From positions 1-42,701 of the forward strand of contig QCUF01000006.1 in NCBI GenBank assembly GCA_003210825.1: DNA of 42,701 bases, given 5' to 3'. Under the pieces are notes generated by a model, which had not been told where the DNA came from, ran no database searches, and worked only from the letters and a program-made list of their open reading frames with translations. Shown here in pieces: positions 15,729 to 24,441 of the stretch (within the stretch, counting starts at the first letter, position 1; each line of letters begins with the position of its first letter). The stretch comes from Prochlorococcus sp. AG-676-P15-1 (GTDB lineage Bacteria > Cyanobacteriota > Cyanobacteriia > PCC-6307 > Cyanobiaceae). Both the position numbers and the translations under genes were made by a program.

Positions 15729-16973
15729 TTGAACCCTTTTGATTTAGTAGTAGTTGGTGGTGGAGCCGCAGGTTTCATGACGGCAGTAACAGCCGCCGAA
15801 AATGGTGTTAAAAGGATAATAATTCTTGAAGGCTCCTCAAAGCTTATGGAGAAAGTAAGAATAAGTGGAGGTGGTAGATGCAATGTAACTAATGCATCAT
15901 GGATACCGAATGAGTTAGCAGAAAATTATCCTCGAGGTGGGATTAAGCTTTTGGAATCATTTAATCGTTTTGCGGCTGGAGATGTATTTGATTGGTTTGA
16001 GAAAAGAGGATTGAATTTAAAGATTGAAGCTGATAATAGAGTATTTCCAGTATCTGATTCATCTTTAGATGTAATAAGTTGCTTAAAAAAAAATGCAATA
16101 AATAAAGGTGTAGAGATATCAACTAAATTTTTTGTTAAAGAAATTTTAAAAACTTCAGATAACCTTTTTACTATTTTCAATAGTGAAAAAATTTCGATAA
16201 TTGCAAAAAATATTATTCTCTCTACTGGAGGTCATCCTAGTGGACATAAATTAGCTAAAAATTTTGGCCACAGCATAATAAGACCTGTTCCGTCCCTTTT
16301 TACTTTCTCCACAAAAGAAAGAAAATTGAATGAGTGTAGTGGTGTTTCTATTAAAAATATAGATATTGAAATTCAACTAAATAACAAATCTTTCAAAAAT
16401 AGAGGAGATTTACTTATAACTCATTGGGGATTTAGCGGCCCTGCTGTCCTAAAGCTCTCTTCGATAGCTGCGAGAGAATTGTTTGACCAAAAGTATAAAT
16501 TTAATTTAATAATTAGATGGTCAAACCTAGAATATAAAGAGTTAAAAGAAAAAATTGATAACCTGAAATTTAATAATGGAAAATTAAACTTAATTAATTT
16601 AAGACCTCTACCTTTGTTAACAAAGAGGTTGTGGGTGTTCTTATTAAATAAAATGGAAATTAATAAAGATAAGAAGTGGTCAGATCTTCTTGCAAATGAA
16701 AGAGAGAAAATGATAAATAGCCTATTGAAAGATAAATATATTATTTCTAGTAAAGGCCCCTTTGGTGAAGAATTTGTCACCTCTGGAGGTGTCTCAATCA
16801 ATGAAGTTAATTTTAAAAGTATGGAAAGTTTAATATGTCCAGGTTTATTTTTTTCTGGTGAAGTTCTAGATGTTGATGGAATCACTGGGGGTTTCAATTT
16901 TCAACATTGTTGGACTAGTGGATGGCTTGCAGGACAGTCAGTCTCAAAGTTATGTAGCAAAGTAACAAATTAA
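15729..16973 (+). CDS. HI0933/YhiN family flavoprotein (NAD(P)/FAD-dependent oxidoreductase)
   Basis: The 414-residue protein has an N-terminal FAD-binding dinucleotide motif (DLVVVGGGAAGFMTAV, residues 5-20), a KVRISGGGRCNVTNA motif near 43-57 that is diagnostic for the HI0933 family, and a C-terminal GEVLDVDGITGGFNFQ motif near 376-391. These span the whole protein, so it is complete. The reaction is unknown; the family is built like flavin-dependent dehydrogenases. The start is TTG, placed four codons before the first strand, with no ATG nearby. Confidence 0.93.
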   Translation: MNPFDLVVVGGGAAGFMTAVTAAENGVKRIIILEGSSKLMEKVRISGGGRCNVTNASWIPNELAENYPRGGIKLLESFNRFAAGDVFDWFEKRGLNLKIEADNRVFPVSDSSLDVISCLKKNAINKGVEISTKFFVKEILKTSDNLFTIFNSEKISIIAKNIILSTGGHPSGHKLAKNFGHSIIRPVPSLFTFSTKERKLNECSGVSIKNIDIEIQLNNKSFKNRGDLLITHWGFSGPAVLKLSSIAARELFDQKYKFNLIIRWSNLEYKELKEKIDNLKFNNGKLNLINLRPLPLLTKRLWVFLLNKMEINKDKKWSDLLANEREKMINSLLKDKYIISSKGPFGEEFVTSGGVSINEVNFKSMESLICPGLFFSGEVLDVDGITGGFNFQHCWTSGWLAGQSVSKLCSKVTN

Positions 16974-17040
16974 TAAGTTTATCTTCTTTTTATTAAGTAT
17001 TGATCGATAAAAGTTTTTTAAACAGAGATTAATTTTAAAG

Positions 17041-17811
17041 TTGAAAAACTCAAAAAGAATGATGCAAAATCTAATTCCTAAAAAGGAAGAAGAAGAAAGA
17101 AGGTTAAAAGCATTAGCTGAATATAGAATATTGGGGACTAAACCAGAATCCTGTTATGACGAGATTACAAAAATAGCAGCTTCAACATGTAATGTTCCGA
17201 TATCTTTAATGACCTTAGTTGATAAAGATAAGCAATGGTTTAAGTCAAAAGTGGGCCTCCAAATTAATGAAACAAGAAGGGATTGGTCTTTTTGTACTCA
17301 TGCTATTCAAGAAAATAGCCCATTAATTATTCAGGATGCTTTTCAGGATGAAAGATTTATCAATAATCCCTTGGTAACTGGTGATCCTAAAATTAGGTTT
17401 TATGCTGGGTTCCCTCTTAAAAATAGAGATGGTAATAAACTTGGAACTTTATGTGTTATCGATCGGAAGCCGGGTAATCTTTCTCCAAAACAATACAATG
17501 TGATGGAATTATTATCTAAGCAAATAGTTTCTTTTTTGGAGTTAAGAAAGAAATCTCTCAATTTATTAGAGGCTTTATCTAATTTGCATAAACAGGAGGG
17601 TATATTATCAGTCTGTTCATATTGCAGAGAAGTCAAAAATAATGATGGTGATTGGATGCATTTAGAAAAATATCTATCAAAAATAAGTGATATTAGATTT
17701 AGTCATGGTGTTTGTGATGTTTGTATGGAAAAACATTTCCCAGATGTGGTTGAGGTCTGGAATAAAAAAGATTCTTTTGAGGAGGGACAAAAAAGGTTCC
17801 TGAAATCCTAA
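17041..17811 (+). CDS. GAF domain sensor protein with C-terminal Cys4 zinc-like motif
   Basis: A GAF domain covers about residues 25-172, with CNVPISLMTLVDKDKQWFKS, the WSFCTHAI turn and FYAGFPLKNRDGNKLGTLCV in order. This is the fold of small-molecule or chromophore-binding sensors. The C-terminal part carries CSYCREVKNNDGDW (C192, C195) and FSHGVCDVCMEKHFP (C225, C228), the Cys4 motif often found at the end of PAS or response-regulator signalling proteins. No kinase, GGDEF or phytochrome output domain is present. The start is TTG, 67 bases after the flavoprotein stop. Confidence 0.85.
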   Translation: MKNSKRMMQNLIPKKEEEERRLKALAEYRILGTKPESCYDEITKIAASTCNVPISLMTLVDKDKQWFKSKVGLQINETRRDWSFCTHAIQENSPLIIQDAFQDERFINNPLVTGDPKIRFYAGFPLKNRDGNKLGTLCVIDRKPGNLSPKQYNVMELLSKQIVSFLELRKKSLNLLEALSNLHKQEGILSVCSYCREVKNNDGDWMHLEKYLSKISDIRFSHGVCDVCMEKHFPDVVEVWNKKDSFEEGQKRFLKS

Positions 17812-17896
17812 AATCTAAAAATTACTTTTTTACTGAAGGCATTTCTGGACTAATATATATTTAAATAGCTAGAATTGTATAAATTTAGACTTGCAA

Positions 17897-18382
17897 ATGT
17901 TACTAGGAACTTTATTTACGGGTGAAATAGCTAAAAGTGCATTAGTTGCTTATATCCATTACCTGGGAATCATACTTTGTTTTGGATCTCTTTTATTTGA
18001 AAGGCTGACTTTAAAAGTTGATCTTAATAGAAATCAAACTATTTCAATGGTTGTTGCAGATGTTATTTATGGTTTAGCTGGGGTTGCAATATTGGTTACT
18101 GGAATTTTACGGGTTAAATATTTTGGACAAGGAGGTGATTTTTATACAGAAAATCCAATTTTTTGGATTAAAGTCTCTCTATATATTTTGGTTGGATTAT
18201 TATCTTTATACCCAACAACAACTTATATCTTGTGGGCGATACCCTTGAGTAAAAATAAATTACCTGAGATCTCAGAAAAACTTGTAAAAAGATTTAGATT
18301 TATTATTACAACAGAATTAGTAGGTTTTGCAACTATTCCTCTTTTCGCGACTTTAATGGCGAGAGGAGTGGGTCTAGGTTGA
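17897..18382 (+). CDS. DUF2214 family membrane protein
   Basis: The frame opens at TTG 17891, but the ATG at 17897 is the likely start and gives 161 residues. Four hydrophobic segments are visible. The conserved beginning GEIAKSALVAYIHYLGI, the mid motif YGLAGVAILVTGILRVKYFG with QGGDFYTENP, and WIKVSLYILVGLLSLYPT are characteristic of DUF2214. The function of this cyanobacterial and proteobacterial membrane family is unknown. It lies 10 bases before the DUF1643 gene, likely in one transcript. Confidence 0.87.
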   Translation: MLLGTLFTGEIAKSALVAYIHYLGIILCFGSLLFERLTLKVDLNRNQTISMVVADVIYGLAGVAILVTGILRVKYFGQGGDFYTENPIFWIKVSLYILVGLLSLYPTTTYILWAIPLSKNKLPEISEKLVKRFRFIITTELVGFATIPLFATLMARGVGLG

Positions 18383-18392
18383 AAAAATCTTT

Positions 18393-18929
18393 ATGGAAAG
18401 AAGTTGTTTAATAAGCACAAATAAAGAATATAGATGGAGTTTAAGTTTTAAAATAAATAAATCAAAAAAAGAGATAATTTTCATAGGTTTAAATCCCTCC
18501 CTTTCAGATTTAAATTATATTGATAATACAACGAGGAAAATAATCAAAATCTGCAAAAACTATAATTATGGAAATATTAAAATAATAAACCTATTCGCTT
18601 TAATTTCCAAAACTCCTGATAAATTATTCACTCATAACAAACCTGTTGGCTATTTAAACAATAAGTTTATAAATAAAAGTTTAAAATACTGGTCTGAAAA
18701 TAAAAATTGTCATTTGTGGTTGGGCTGGGGCAATAAAGGGATCTTTCTAAATAGGAATTACAAAATTTCTAAAAAAATAATTAATTTTTATTCAATAAAA
18801 AAAGATAATTTTGTGAATCCTTTAGGTCCGCTTTTTATAAAAAAAACAAAAAAACAAAATCCTATACACCCGTTATATTGCTCTAATAATTCAGTACTTC
18901 AATCAGAATCTTCATTAAATTTATCGTGA
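18393..18929 (+). CDS. DUF1643 family protein
   Basis: The 178-residue protein shows the DUF1643 pattern. It opens RSCLISTNKEYRWSLSF. The core IIFIGLNPSLSD near residues 29-40 carries the conserved N-P, followed by DNTTRKIIKICKNYNYG, then KIINLFAL. A late segment CHLWLGWGNKG also fits. The role of the family is unknown. It is soluble and basic, rich in Lys and Asn. It follows DUF2214 by 10 bases. Confidence 0.85.
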   Translation: MERSCLISTNKEYRWSLSFKINKSKKEIIFIGLNPSLSDLNYIDNTTRKIIKICKNYNYGNIKIINLFALISKTPDKLFTHNKPVGYLNNKFINKSLKYWSENKNCHLWLGWGNKGIFLNRNYKISKKIINFYSIKKDNFVNPLGPLFIKKTKKQNPIHPLYCSNNSVLQSESSLNLS

Positions 18930-18994
18930 TGTAATAAGAGCTAATGCTATTCTTTTAAAAATATGTTAACTTTTAGGAAAATATAAAATATGAG

Positions 18995-19123
18995 ATGAAA
19001 ATCTCTAAACAATTACAAAAGCTAAAGAATTTAAATGTTAAAGCAGAAAACTGTTTAACAAGAGATGAGGCAAAAAAAATTATTAGTAAAGCAACCAAAG
19101 CACAAAGTAAAATAACTTTCTAA
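18995..19123 (+). CDS. small basic hypothetical protein, 42 aa
   Basis: An ATG-started frame of 42 residues, MKISKQLQKLKNLNVKAEN at the start and AKKIISKATKAQSKITF at the end. It is highly basic (over a quarter lysine) and helical, with one Cys. It could bind nucleic acid or membranes, but this is a guess from charge. An AGGAAA-like ribosome site precedes the start at about 18974-18980. Confidence 0.55.
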   Translation: MKISKQLQKLKNLNVKAENCLTRDEAKKIISKATKAQSKITF

Positions 19124-19219
19124 ATATAATTTTTCTAATTTTAATTTCTCTCAACTCCTATAATTAGACTCCTTCCGAAAGATAAATGAAAGTTTTATAA
19201 ATTTTTCATAAATAATTAT

Positions 19220-19951
19220 ATGGCTTTAAATATTCTCAAGTTCAGAAAATCTAATGAAAGATTTAAATCAAATAGAGAATGGCTTGATTCAAAACACTCA
19301 TTTTCTTTTGCAGAACACAGGGATCCAATCTGGGATAATTTTGGAAAAATTAGAGTAATTAATGAAGATATAATTTCTCCTAATTCAGGATTTAATACTC
19401 ACTCTCATTCGAATATGGAAATAGTCACAATAGTTATAAAAGGAGAGATTACACATAGAGATTCATTAAATAATTTAGGAATAATTCATGAAGATGAAGT
19501 GCAGGTTATGTCTGCAGGAACAGGTATTACTCATAGTGAAAAAAATGAAAAAAATACAGACTGCAAATTATTTCAGATATGGATATATCCGGATATTCAA
19601 GATCTCACGCCTTCATATAATCAAATTTCGATAAAGAATACTTTTGGAAATAATCTTATTATTGATTCTTTAAAGAAAAACAAATGTCCGCTTTTTATAA
19701 ATCAAGATATATCTATATGGCGATGTAAATATAACCTTTTAAACAAAAAATATTTACCTTCAGAAATAGAAAAATTTAATTGGATTCAAATAATAGAGGG
19801 TGATTTGTTAGTAAGAGATAAAAATAATAAATCAAGTAAAAAGCTTTCTTCTGGTGACGGTTTGGGATTTGAGATTTCTAATTTCAGAGATATAGATATT
19901 CAATCAGATACTTACGTCGATATGCTTTTATTCTCTATGCCAAAACTATAA
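19220..19951 (+). CDS. pirin family protein (YhhW-type bicupin)
   Basis: The 243-residue protein matches bacterial pirins. DSKHSFSFAEHRDP lies near residues 23-36, then RVINEDIISPNSGFNTHSHS with the two metal histidines, NMEIVTIVIKGEITHRDS, and QVMSAGTGITHSEKNE with a further histidine. The second cupin half (after residue 130) is more divergent, as usual. YhhW-type pirins can have quercetin 2,3-dioxygenase activity in vitro; the natural role is unclear. It is complete, with ATG start and a spacer of about 100 bases before it. Confidence 0.93.
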   Translation: MALNILKFRKSNERFKSNREWLDSKHSFSFAEHRDPIWDNFGKIRVINEDIISPNSGFNTHSHSNMEIVTIVIKGEITHRDSLNNLGIIHEDEVQVMSAGTGITHSEKNEKNTDCKLFQIWIYPDIQDLTPSYNQISIKNTFGNNLIIDSLKKNKCPLFINQDISIWRCKYNLLNKKYLPSEIEKFNWIQIIEGDLLVRDKNNKSSKKLSSGDGLGFEISNFRDIDIQSDTYVDMLLFSMPKL

Positions 19952-19954
19952 TAT

Positions 19955-20269
19955 TTAGTCTAAAGAGTCTTTTTTGAATGCGTTTAGTGCTTGTAATGCC
20001 ATATTTAGATGAACTTCCATAGCACCCAACGCAATTAACGAATTAGAAGATTTATTTTTTAATAAGTTTTTATTTCGTTTAGAAATTGTCTTAATGACAT
20101 CTTTAGTTACGATCTCCCAATTATGTATTAATTCATCAAATTCTTGTTTTTCTAAGCTTTCAGTATTTTTTTTATCATCAGAGGCATTAAGATCTTTTTG
20201 TGCATTTAACATCAAATAAGTTAATTTTTTATGGCTTATTGCTTGAGGTAAATTGTTAGATTCACTCAT
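19955..20269 (-). CDS. hypothetical helical protein, 104 aa
   Basis: The 104-residue product starts MSESNNLPQAISHKKLTYLM. It has no membrane helix or signal peptide and appears fully helical. One charged segment (SDDKKNTESLEKQEFDEL) lies in the middle, and a less polar C-terminal helix follows (NSLIALGAMEVHLNMALQAL). Its stop lies three bases beyond the convergent pirin gene's stop. No family is recognised. Confidence 0.75.
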   Translation of the reverse strand: MSESNNLPQAISHKKLTYLMLNAQKDLNASDDKKNTESLEKQEFDELIHNWEIVTKDVIKTISKRNKNLLKNKSSNSLIALGAMEVHLNMALQALNAFKKDSLD

Positions 20270-20370
20270 GTTGCTTTCAAATCATTACTTTAAATTTAAC
20301 TAAATAAGAGGAAATTTGCTAGTAGTGGATTGGTTGTAATGACCGACCTGGAATAAGTCCAACTAAATTT

Positions 20371-21792
20371 TTAATGCGCGAAAAACTTTATATTGAATTT
20401 TTCATGGATTAATTTTTTAAAAATATCTCCTCTTTGTTCATAGTCTCTAAATTGATCAAAACTCGAACATGAAGGAGAAAATAATAAAGTTTCAGCTTGA
20501 TTATTTTTTATATAAGAATAGGCGTAGTTGATTACTTCTGAAAGATCATTAAAAGTTAAAATATCATTCTTAAATCCTCCCTCAAGGATCAATTTTTTTA
20601 AGGTTTGCGAGCTTTCGCCAAAAAGAAATACAGCTTTTGCTTTTTTATTAATAATCTTTACCCACTCAATAGAATCGCCATTTTTTAATCTACCCCCAGA
20701 AATTATTATGGGAGAACCTTTAATTGCATTGATACCTGCTACGGAAGAGTCAAAATTGGTAGCCTTGCTATCATTAATTATTTCGAGTTCATCATGTTGG
20801 AATATTGTCTCCATTCTATGGGGAAGTTGTTCATAGCTAAGTAAAGCATTCTTTATTCTCTCAGGGGATAATCCAATTTTCCTTGCAGCTGCTACAGCTA
20901 GTAATAGATTTTGAGTGTTATGATTACCTTTCAATTTGAAATTCTTTAAACTCAATAATTTTTCCCTTCTCTCCACAATAAAGTGTTCATTATTTATCCA
21001 ATAATCACAGTGATCTGTATCTAATTCGTTAGAATTTGTAGTTATCCATATTCCATTTAAAAGTGATTTGAAATTTTCTTTTAAATATTTATCGTCGTAA
21101 TTATAAATTCTAAATTCTGATTGTTTTAGTAAGCTATTTTTTATCTCGAAATAATTATCAAGTGTTTTGTGACGGTCAAGATGGTCGGGAGTAAATGTTG
21201 TCCAAATTCCAATTTTAGGTTTAATGCAATCTGTCGCTATTTCTATTTGAAAACTGCTTAATTCAGCGACTATCCAATCAATATTTTTGCTTTTTGTTGA
21301 GTAAGCAATTTCGCATAATGGAGTCCCAATATTGCCTGCAAATGGGGCGAATAAATTATTTTCTCTTAGTATATGACTTAATAAGTGAGTAACTGTAGTT
21401 TTCCCGTTAGTGCCCGTAATTCCAATCCAATTTATATTCTTTAAACTTTCCCATGCGATATTTATTTCACCTATTACAACAATTCCTCGTTCTTTAAGTT
21501 TGATTATTGTTTTATGGTCAAAGGGGATAGCTGGACTTACAACAATAGACTCAATTTGTTTAAGACATGTAGAAAACTCATCAAATAAAAATTGTTTATT
21601 TAAGCAAACTGATATATCGATTTTTTCTAGTATTTCCTTTGTTTCTAAAAGTTCTTTATTTTCTTTACTTTCCCAGACAATAACTCTCTTTCCAATACTT
21701 CTTAAATACTTTGCTGCCCAAAAACCAGATCTTCCTAACCCAATAACAAAATTTATTTTTTCTTCCTTTTTTGAATTATTTTTAATAGGCAT
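20371..21792 (-). CDS. murD: UDP-N-acetylmuramoyl-L-alanine--D-glutamate ligase
   Basis: The 473-residue Mur ligase adds D-glutamate to UDP-MurNAc-L-Ala during peptidoglycan synthesis in the cytoplasm. The N-terminal Rossmann-like domain begins [17 protein letters not shown] (residues 14-30). The central ATP-binding domain has [15 protein letters not shown] near 123-137, LSSFQIE near 178 and TPDHLDRH near 206. The C-terminal domain has LPHRMETI and [10 protein letters not shown], both typical of MurD. The order of domains and length are as expected. It is a lone gene here, away from other mur genes. Confidence 0.96.
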   Translation of the reverse strand: MPIKNNSKKEEKINFVIGLGRSGFWAAKYLRSIGKRVIVWESKENKELLETKEILEKIDISVCLNKQFLFDEFSTCLKQIESIVVSPAIPFDHKTIIKLKERGIVVIGEINIAWESLKNINWIGITGTNGKTTVTHLLSHILRENNLFAPFAGNIGTPLCEIAYSTKSKNIDWIVAELSSFQIEIATDCIKPKIGIWTTFTPDHLDRHKTLDNYFEIKNSLLKQSEFRIYNYDDKYLKENFKSLLNGIWITTNSNELDTDHCDYWINNEHFIVERREKLLSLKNFKLKGNHNTQNLLLAVAAARKIGLSPERIKNALLSYEQLPHRMETIFQHDELEIINDSKATNFDSSVAGINAIKGSPIIISGGRLKNGDSIEWVKIINKKAKAVFLFGESSQTLKKLILEGGFKNDILTFNDLSEVINYAYSYIKNNQAETLLFSPSCSSFDQFRDYEQRGDIFKKLIHEKFNIKFFAH

Positions 21793-21826
21793 TAAATTTA
21801 TAATTAAATTGAAGAGTAGATATTAA

Positions 21827-22090
21827 ATGGTCTATCTAATTATGAAAAATTCTTTAAAAACTAATCTAATTTCTAAATTAAAATTAATAAACATCTTTTT
21901 AATTATTTTTGGATTTAATTTAATAGATATTGAATTGAAAGCTCATCTTAGAGGTTCTTATTCAACTGAAAGTGAAGCCAAAGAAAAAGCTAAAGACCTT
22001 GGTTGCTCTGGAACATTTAAAATAAAAGATATGTGGATGTCTTGTGAAAGTGAAAAAGATCTTCACAAATACCTTAGAAAAAATAAATAA
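21827..22090 (+). CDS. DUF3721 domain secreted protein
   Basis: The longest frame gives 87 residues. The ATG at 21842 (MKNSLKTNLISKLKL) is a better start for a signal peptide with a hydrophobic core at INIFLIIFGFNLI. The mature part carries the DUF3721 motif: YSTESEAKEKAKDLGCSGTF followed by KIKDMWMSCESEKDLHKYL, with the two conserved cysteines. The family is typical of marine picocyanobacteria, and its role is unknown. Its stop codon TAA shares one base with the ATG of the next gene (TAATG), so the two are translationally coupled. Confidence 0.85.
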   Translation: MVYLIMKNSLKTNLISKLKLINIFLIIFGFNLIDIELKAHLRGSYSTESEAKEKAKDLGCSGTFKIKDMWMSCESEKDLHKYLRKNK

Positions 22091-22359
22091 TGTATAAAAC
22101 TAAAACAAGAAAACTTCACAGAAGTATTACTCTTATAGCAGTAATTCCATTATTAATAACCGTTCTTAGTGGAAGCTTATATTCTTTATTTCAATATTTT
22201 GGATTGGATTTCTTTTGGCTTATGAAAATTCATACAGGAAATTTTTTCTTTATAAATCTACAACCTCTTTTTACACCTGTTGTAGGTTTACTAACAATAT
22301 TTGCAATAATTTCTGGTTTATTTTTATTTCCAAGATCTAAAATTAAATACCCAGATTAA
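22090..22359 (+). CDS. small PepSY-TM-like membrane protein
   Basis: The 89-residue protein starts MYKTKTRKLHRSITLIAVIP. Two or three hydrophobic segments are present, with a central HTGNFFFINL motif. The RKLHR start, the LSGSLYSL turn and the HTG motif recall the first and last helices of PepSY-associated TM proteins. It is much shorter than that family and lacks the soluble PepSY domain. It overlaps the upstream DUF3721 gene by one base and is followed four bases later by the ELWF-family gene, giving a compact three-gene unit. Confidence 0.7.
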   Translation: MYKTKTRKLHRSITLIAVIPLLITVLSGSLYSLFQYFGLDFFWLMKIHTGNFFFINLQPLFTPVVGLLTIFAIISGLFLFPRSKIKYPD

Positions 22360-22363
22360 TTAA

Positions 22364-22630
22364 ATGAAAGAAAATATTACTGAATTATGGTTTTCTTGGT
22401 TCTATAAAAATTGGGAGAAAAATGCTCCTGGGAATTTGATTGATAAGGGGTTATCTCCATCACAAATTGCAGAGAGATTTGTAAATGAAAATCATAAAGA
22501 ATTTTTAGAAATAGCCAATAAATTTGATGAAGATAATTATCAGGCTTTAAATGAATTTATGAAACTTTCAGAAAGTGAATTGCATATTCTGAAATATTTT
22601 TTGAAGTTGATAAAACTAAAAAACTCATAA
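22364..22630 (+). CDS. ELWFxW-family hypothetical protein, paralogue of the gene at 10478
   Basis: The 88-residue protein shares ordered motifs with the product of 10478-10807: TELWFSWF at the N-terminus, PSQIAERFV, then EIANKFDEDNYQALNEF and KLSESELHILKYFLK. The spacing between motifs is the same, so the two are true paralogues. It is helical and acidic with a lysine-rich end. It is the last gene of a three-gene unit with DUF3721 and the PepSY-like protein, and overlaps the convergent SDR gene by six bases. Confidence 0.78.
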   Translation: MKENITELWFSWFYKNWEKNAPGNLIDKGLSPSQIAERFVNENHKEFLEIANKFDEDNYQALNEFMKLSESELHILKYFLKLIKLKNS

Positions 22631-23554
22631 AAAACTACTAAGTATTTCCATACTCTTATCCCATAGATTTTTTCTTTCTTTCTTATTTAGAGCAAATGGT
22701 GAAGTTGGAGATAATTTTGGATGGCCTCTAAAATTGAATTTAGGCCCATAATGGTCTCCTCCCTTTGCTCCAGGAGAAGTAGCAGCAAGTAATTGAGGTA
22801 AAGCACCCATCTCTGCCGATTGAAAAATTGGACTAAATAGTTCTAAAGAGAAAGTTTCAATTGGACTTGGTTTTGGTTTCTGTGCAGAAAAAAGATTTGT
22901 TTTTGCAATACCTGGATGGGCCGCCAAGGATAAAATATTTTTTTGCTCTATTTTGTCATTTAACTCTAAAGCAAACATTACGTTAGCTAATTTACTGTTA
23001 GCGTATGATTCCCACTTGTTATAGTAATTTTCTGCTTTAAGGTTATTCCACCCAACTTTTCCAAAGAACTGAGCCCCTGAAGTTACTGTTACTATTCTAG
23101 AGTTTTCTTTCTTTTCGATTAAAGGAAGAAATTTTAGTGTTAAAAGCATATGTGCTAAATGATTGACCGCAAATTGTATCTCAAAACCTTGTTTGCTTAA
23201 TGTTTTTGGCGGATGCATTATACCTGCATTGTTAATTAGCAAATCTAAGTTCTCAAACTCACTTGATATTTTTAATCCAATTTCACTTACATTATTTAAA
23301 TCTGAAAGATCTAGTTCTACAGGAGTAAACTTACCTTTAGGATTTAGCGACTTTAATTTATCTATAGCCGAATTAGCCTTTTCTAAACTTCTGCAAGCAA
23401 GTAAAACATGTGCATTTTTTTCTGCTAGAGCTTTAGCGGTGTAATAGCCAAGACCACTGTTTGCGCCAGTTATAAAAACTGTTTTCCCATCTAAATTGGG
23501 AATATCTGATATGGTCCAATTAGAATTTTTATTCCTGGAAATAGTGGCAGTCAT
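22625..23554 (-). CDS. short-chain dehydrogenase/reductase, retinol dehydrogenase-like
   Basis: The 309-residue SDR has the nucleotide motif GKTVFITGANSGLGYYTA near residues 23-40, LLINNAGIMHPP near 104-115, a serine in VTVTSGAQFFG near 154, and the catalytic YANSK near 181-185. The long C-terminus (AHPGIAKTNL, then GAKGGDHYGP) places it with retinol dehydrogenase and protochlorophyllide oxidoreductase-like SDRs. It lacks the Cys-rich features expected of the light-dependent POR, so that function is unlikely. The physiological substrate is unknown. Confidence 0.9.
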   Translation of the reverse strand: MTATISRNKNSNWTISDIPNLDGKTVFITGANSGLGYYTAKALAEKNAHVLLACRSLEKANSAIDKLKSLNPKGKFTPVELDLSDLNNVSEIGLKISSEFENLDLLINNAGIMHPPKTLSKQGFEIQFAVNHLAHMLLTLKFLPLIEKKENSRIVTVTSGAQFFGKVGWNNLKAENYYNKWESYANSKLANVMFALELNDKIEQKNILSLAAHPGIAKTNLFSAQKPKPSPIETFSLELFSPIFQSAEMGALPQLLAATSPGAKGGDHYGPKFNFRGHPKLSPTSPFALNKKERKNLWDKSMEILSSFL

Positions 23555-23691
23555 TTTCTAATTCTTCTTAAAAATATTGAAACTTGATTAAAAAATTAAG
23601 TTTGCTGAATATTTTTTATCGTAAATACTTATGCTAAGGATCGTGAGTAATTAAATGATTACTCTTTTTATAATTAATTAGCTTTTATTGA

Positions 23692-24441
23692 TTAATTTTT
23701 AATTGCATATTGCCATTCATTGTATTTTGAAAAATTTGTTTCTCTAAGTAACTGCAATTTTCTGCTATTAATTTTGATGACAATTCCATCAGTTGGGTAT
23801 TTAGAAAATATTTTTCCATCTAACCATCTTTTTCTAAATAACTCGACTTGGCTTGTGAAATTTGTGAAGTAACTGTGAGGGGTGATAAAGCCACATTTTT
23901 TAAGATAGTTAAGGGTTTCATACTGGTTAAGTCTTCCATTAAGTATTTGGAAACAGCAAAAGCTGAAATTTTCTGTAATCCTTTTTTTATTGTTGAGGAA
24001 TTCGCTTGTAATTTTTTGGGAAAAATAGGGAGTTTCATTTGGGGCATAAAGCTCACCTCTAACTTGAAAATCTCGTTGGATAGGAAGGCTATTGGGGACA
24101 TCTTTAATCTTTTCAATTTTGTTTGTGACATCAAATCCTTTTCTTGTAATGGCTTTATTAAACTTGCCATTTATGTATTTAATTGCAATTGCGCAACCAT
24201 CAATTTTTGGTTGAATACTCAATCTTGTATTTTTTAATAAGCTATTCAAAAACTCTTTATGATTATCTTTAGGTAATGAGTTTAATAATAAATTACTTCT
24301 TTGATTAAAATAATCACAGTTTGGATCTGTACGAAGTAAGTTTCTTTCAAGTTGATCAAATGCTTTGTCAGATATAAGAGCATTTCCTATTCGATATTGT
24401 TCATCAAGATATTTAACATTTTTTTCTAATAATGAACCCAT
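23692..24441 (-). CDS. free-standing NAD-dependent DNA ligase adenylation domain
   Basis: The 249-residue protein is homologous to the first half of LigA. An Ia-like NAD-binding segment lies at 11-35 (YLDEQYRIGNALISDKAFDQ). The nucleotidyl-transferase motif is QPKIDGCAIAIKY with Lys79 as the probable AMP-accepting residue. Further motifs are VRGELYAP near 127-134, DGIVIKIN at 218-225, and a final WQYAIK near 243-248. It stops there: no OB fold, zinc finger, helix-hairpin-helix or BRCT domain follows. The conserved NPRNAAAGS stretch of LigA is also missing. A full ligase needs the OB fold to seal nicks, so this is either a dedicated adenylation enzyme or a protein with another nucleotidyl-transfer role. 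It is divergent from the photolyase-like gene. Confidence 0.82.
   Translation of the reverse strand: MGSLLEKNVKYLDEQYRIGNALISDKAFDQLERNLLRTDPNCDYFNQRSNLLLNSLPKDNHKEFLNSLLKNTRLSIQPKIDGCAIAIKYINGKFNKAITRKGFDVTNKIEKIKDVPNSLPIQRDFQVRGELYAPNETPYFSQKITSEFLNNKKRITENFSFCCFQILNGRLNQYETLNYLKKCGFITPHSYFTNFTSQVELFRKRWLDGKIFSKYPTDGIVIKINSRKLQLLRETNFSKYNEWQYAIKN

Noticed and set aside
16421-16897. 158-codon minus-strand frame inside the HI0933-type flavoprotein gene
   Set aside because: It is a mirror frame of a gene with full family motifs, has no recognisable domain, and its composition follows from the opposite strand.
22625-23554. Light-dependent protochlorophyllide reductase
   Set aside because: It has the SDR motifs and a similar general form, but lacks the cysteine-rich POR features, so it is kept as a retinol dehydrogenase-like SDR.
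23692-24441. Full-length LigA broken by a frameshift
   Set aside because: After the stop, no OB-fold, zinc-finger, HhH or BRCT sequence is seen in any frame of the following spacer, so the protein truly ends there.
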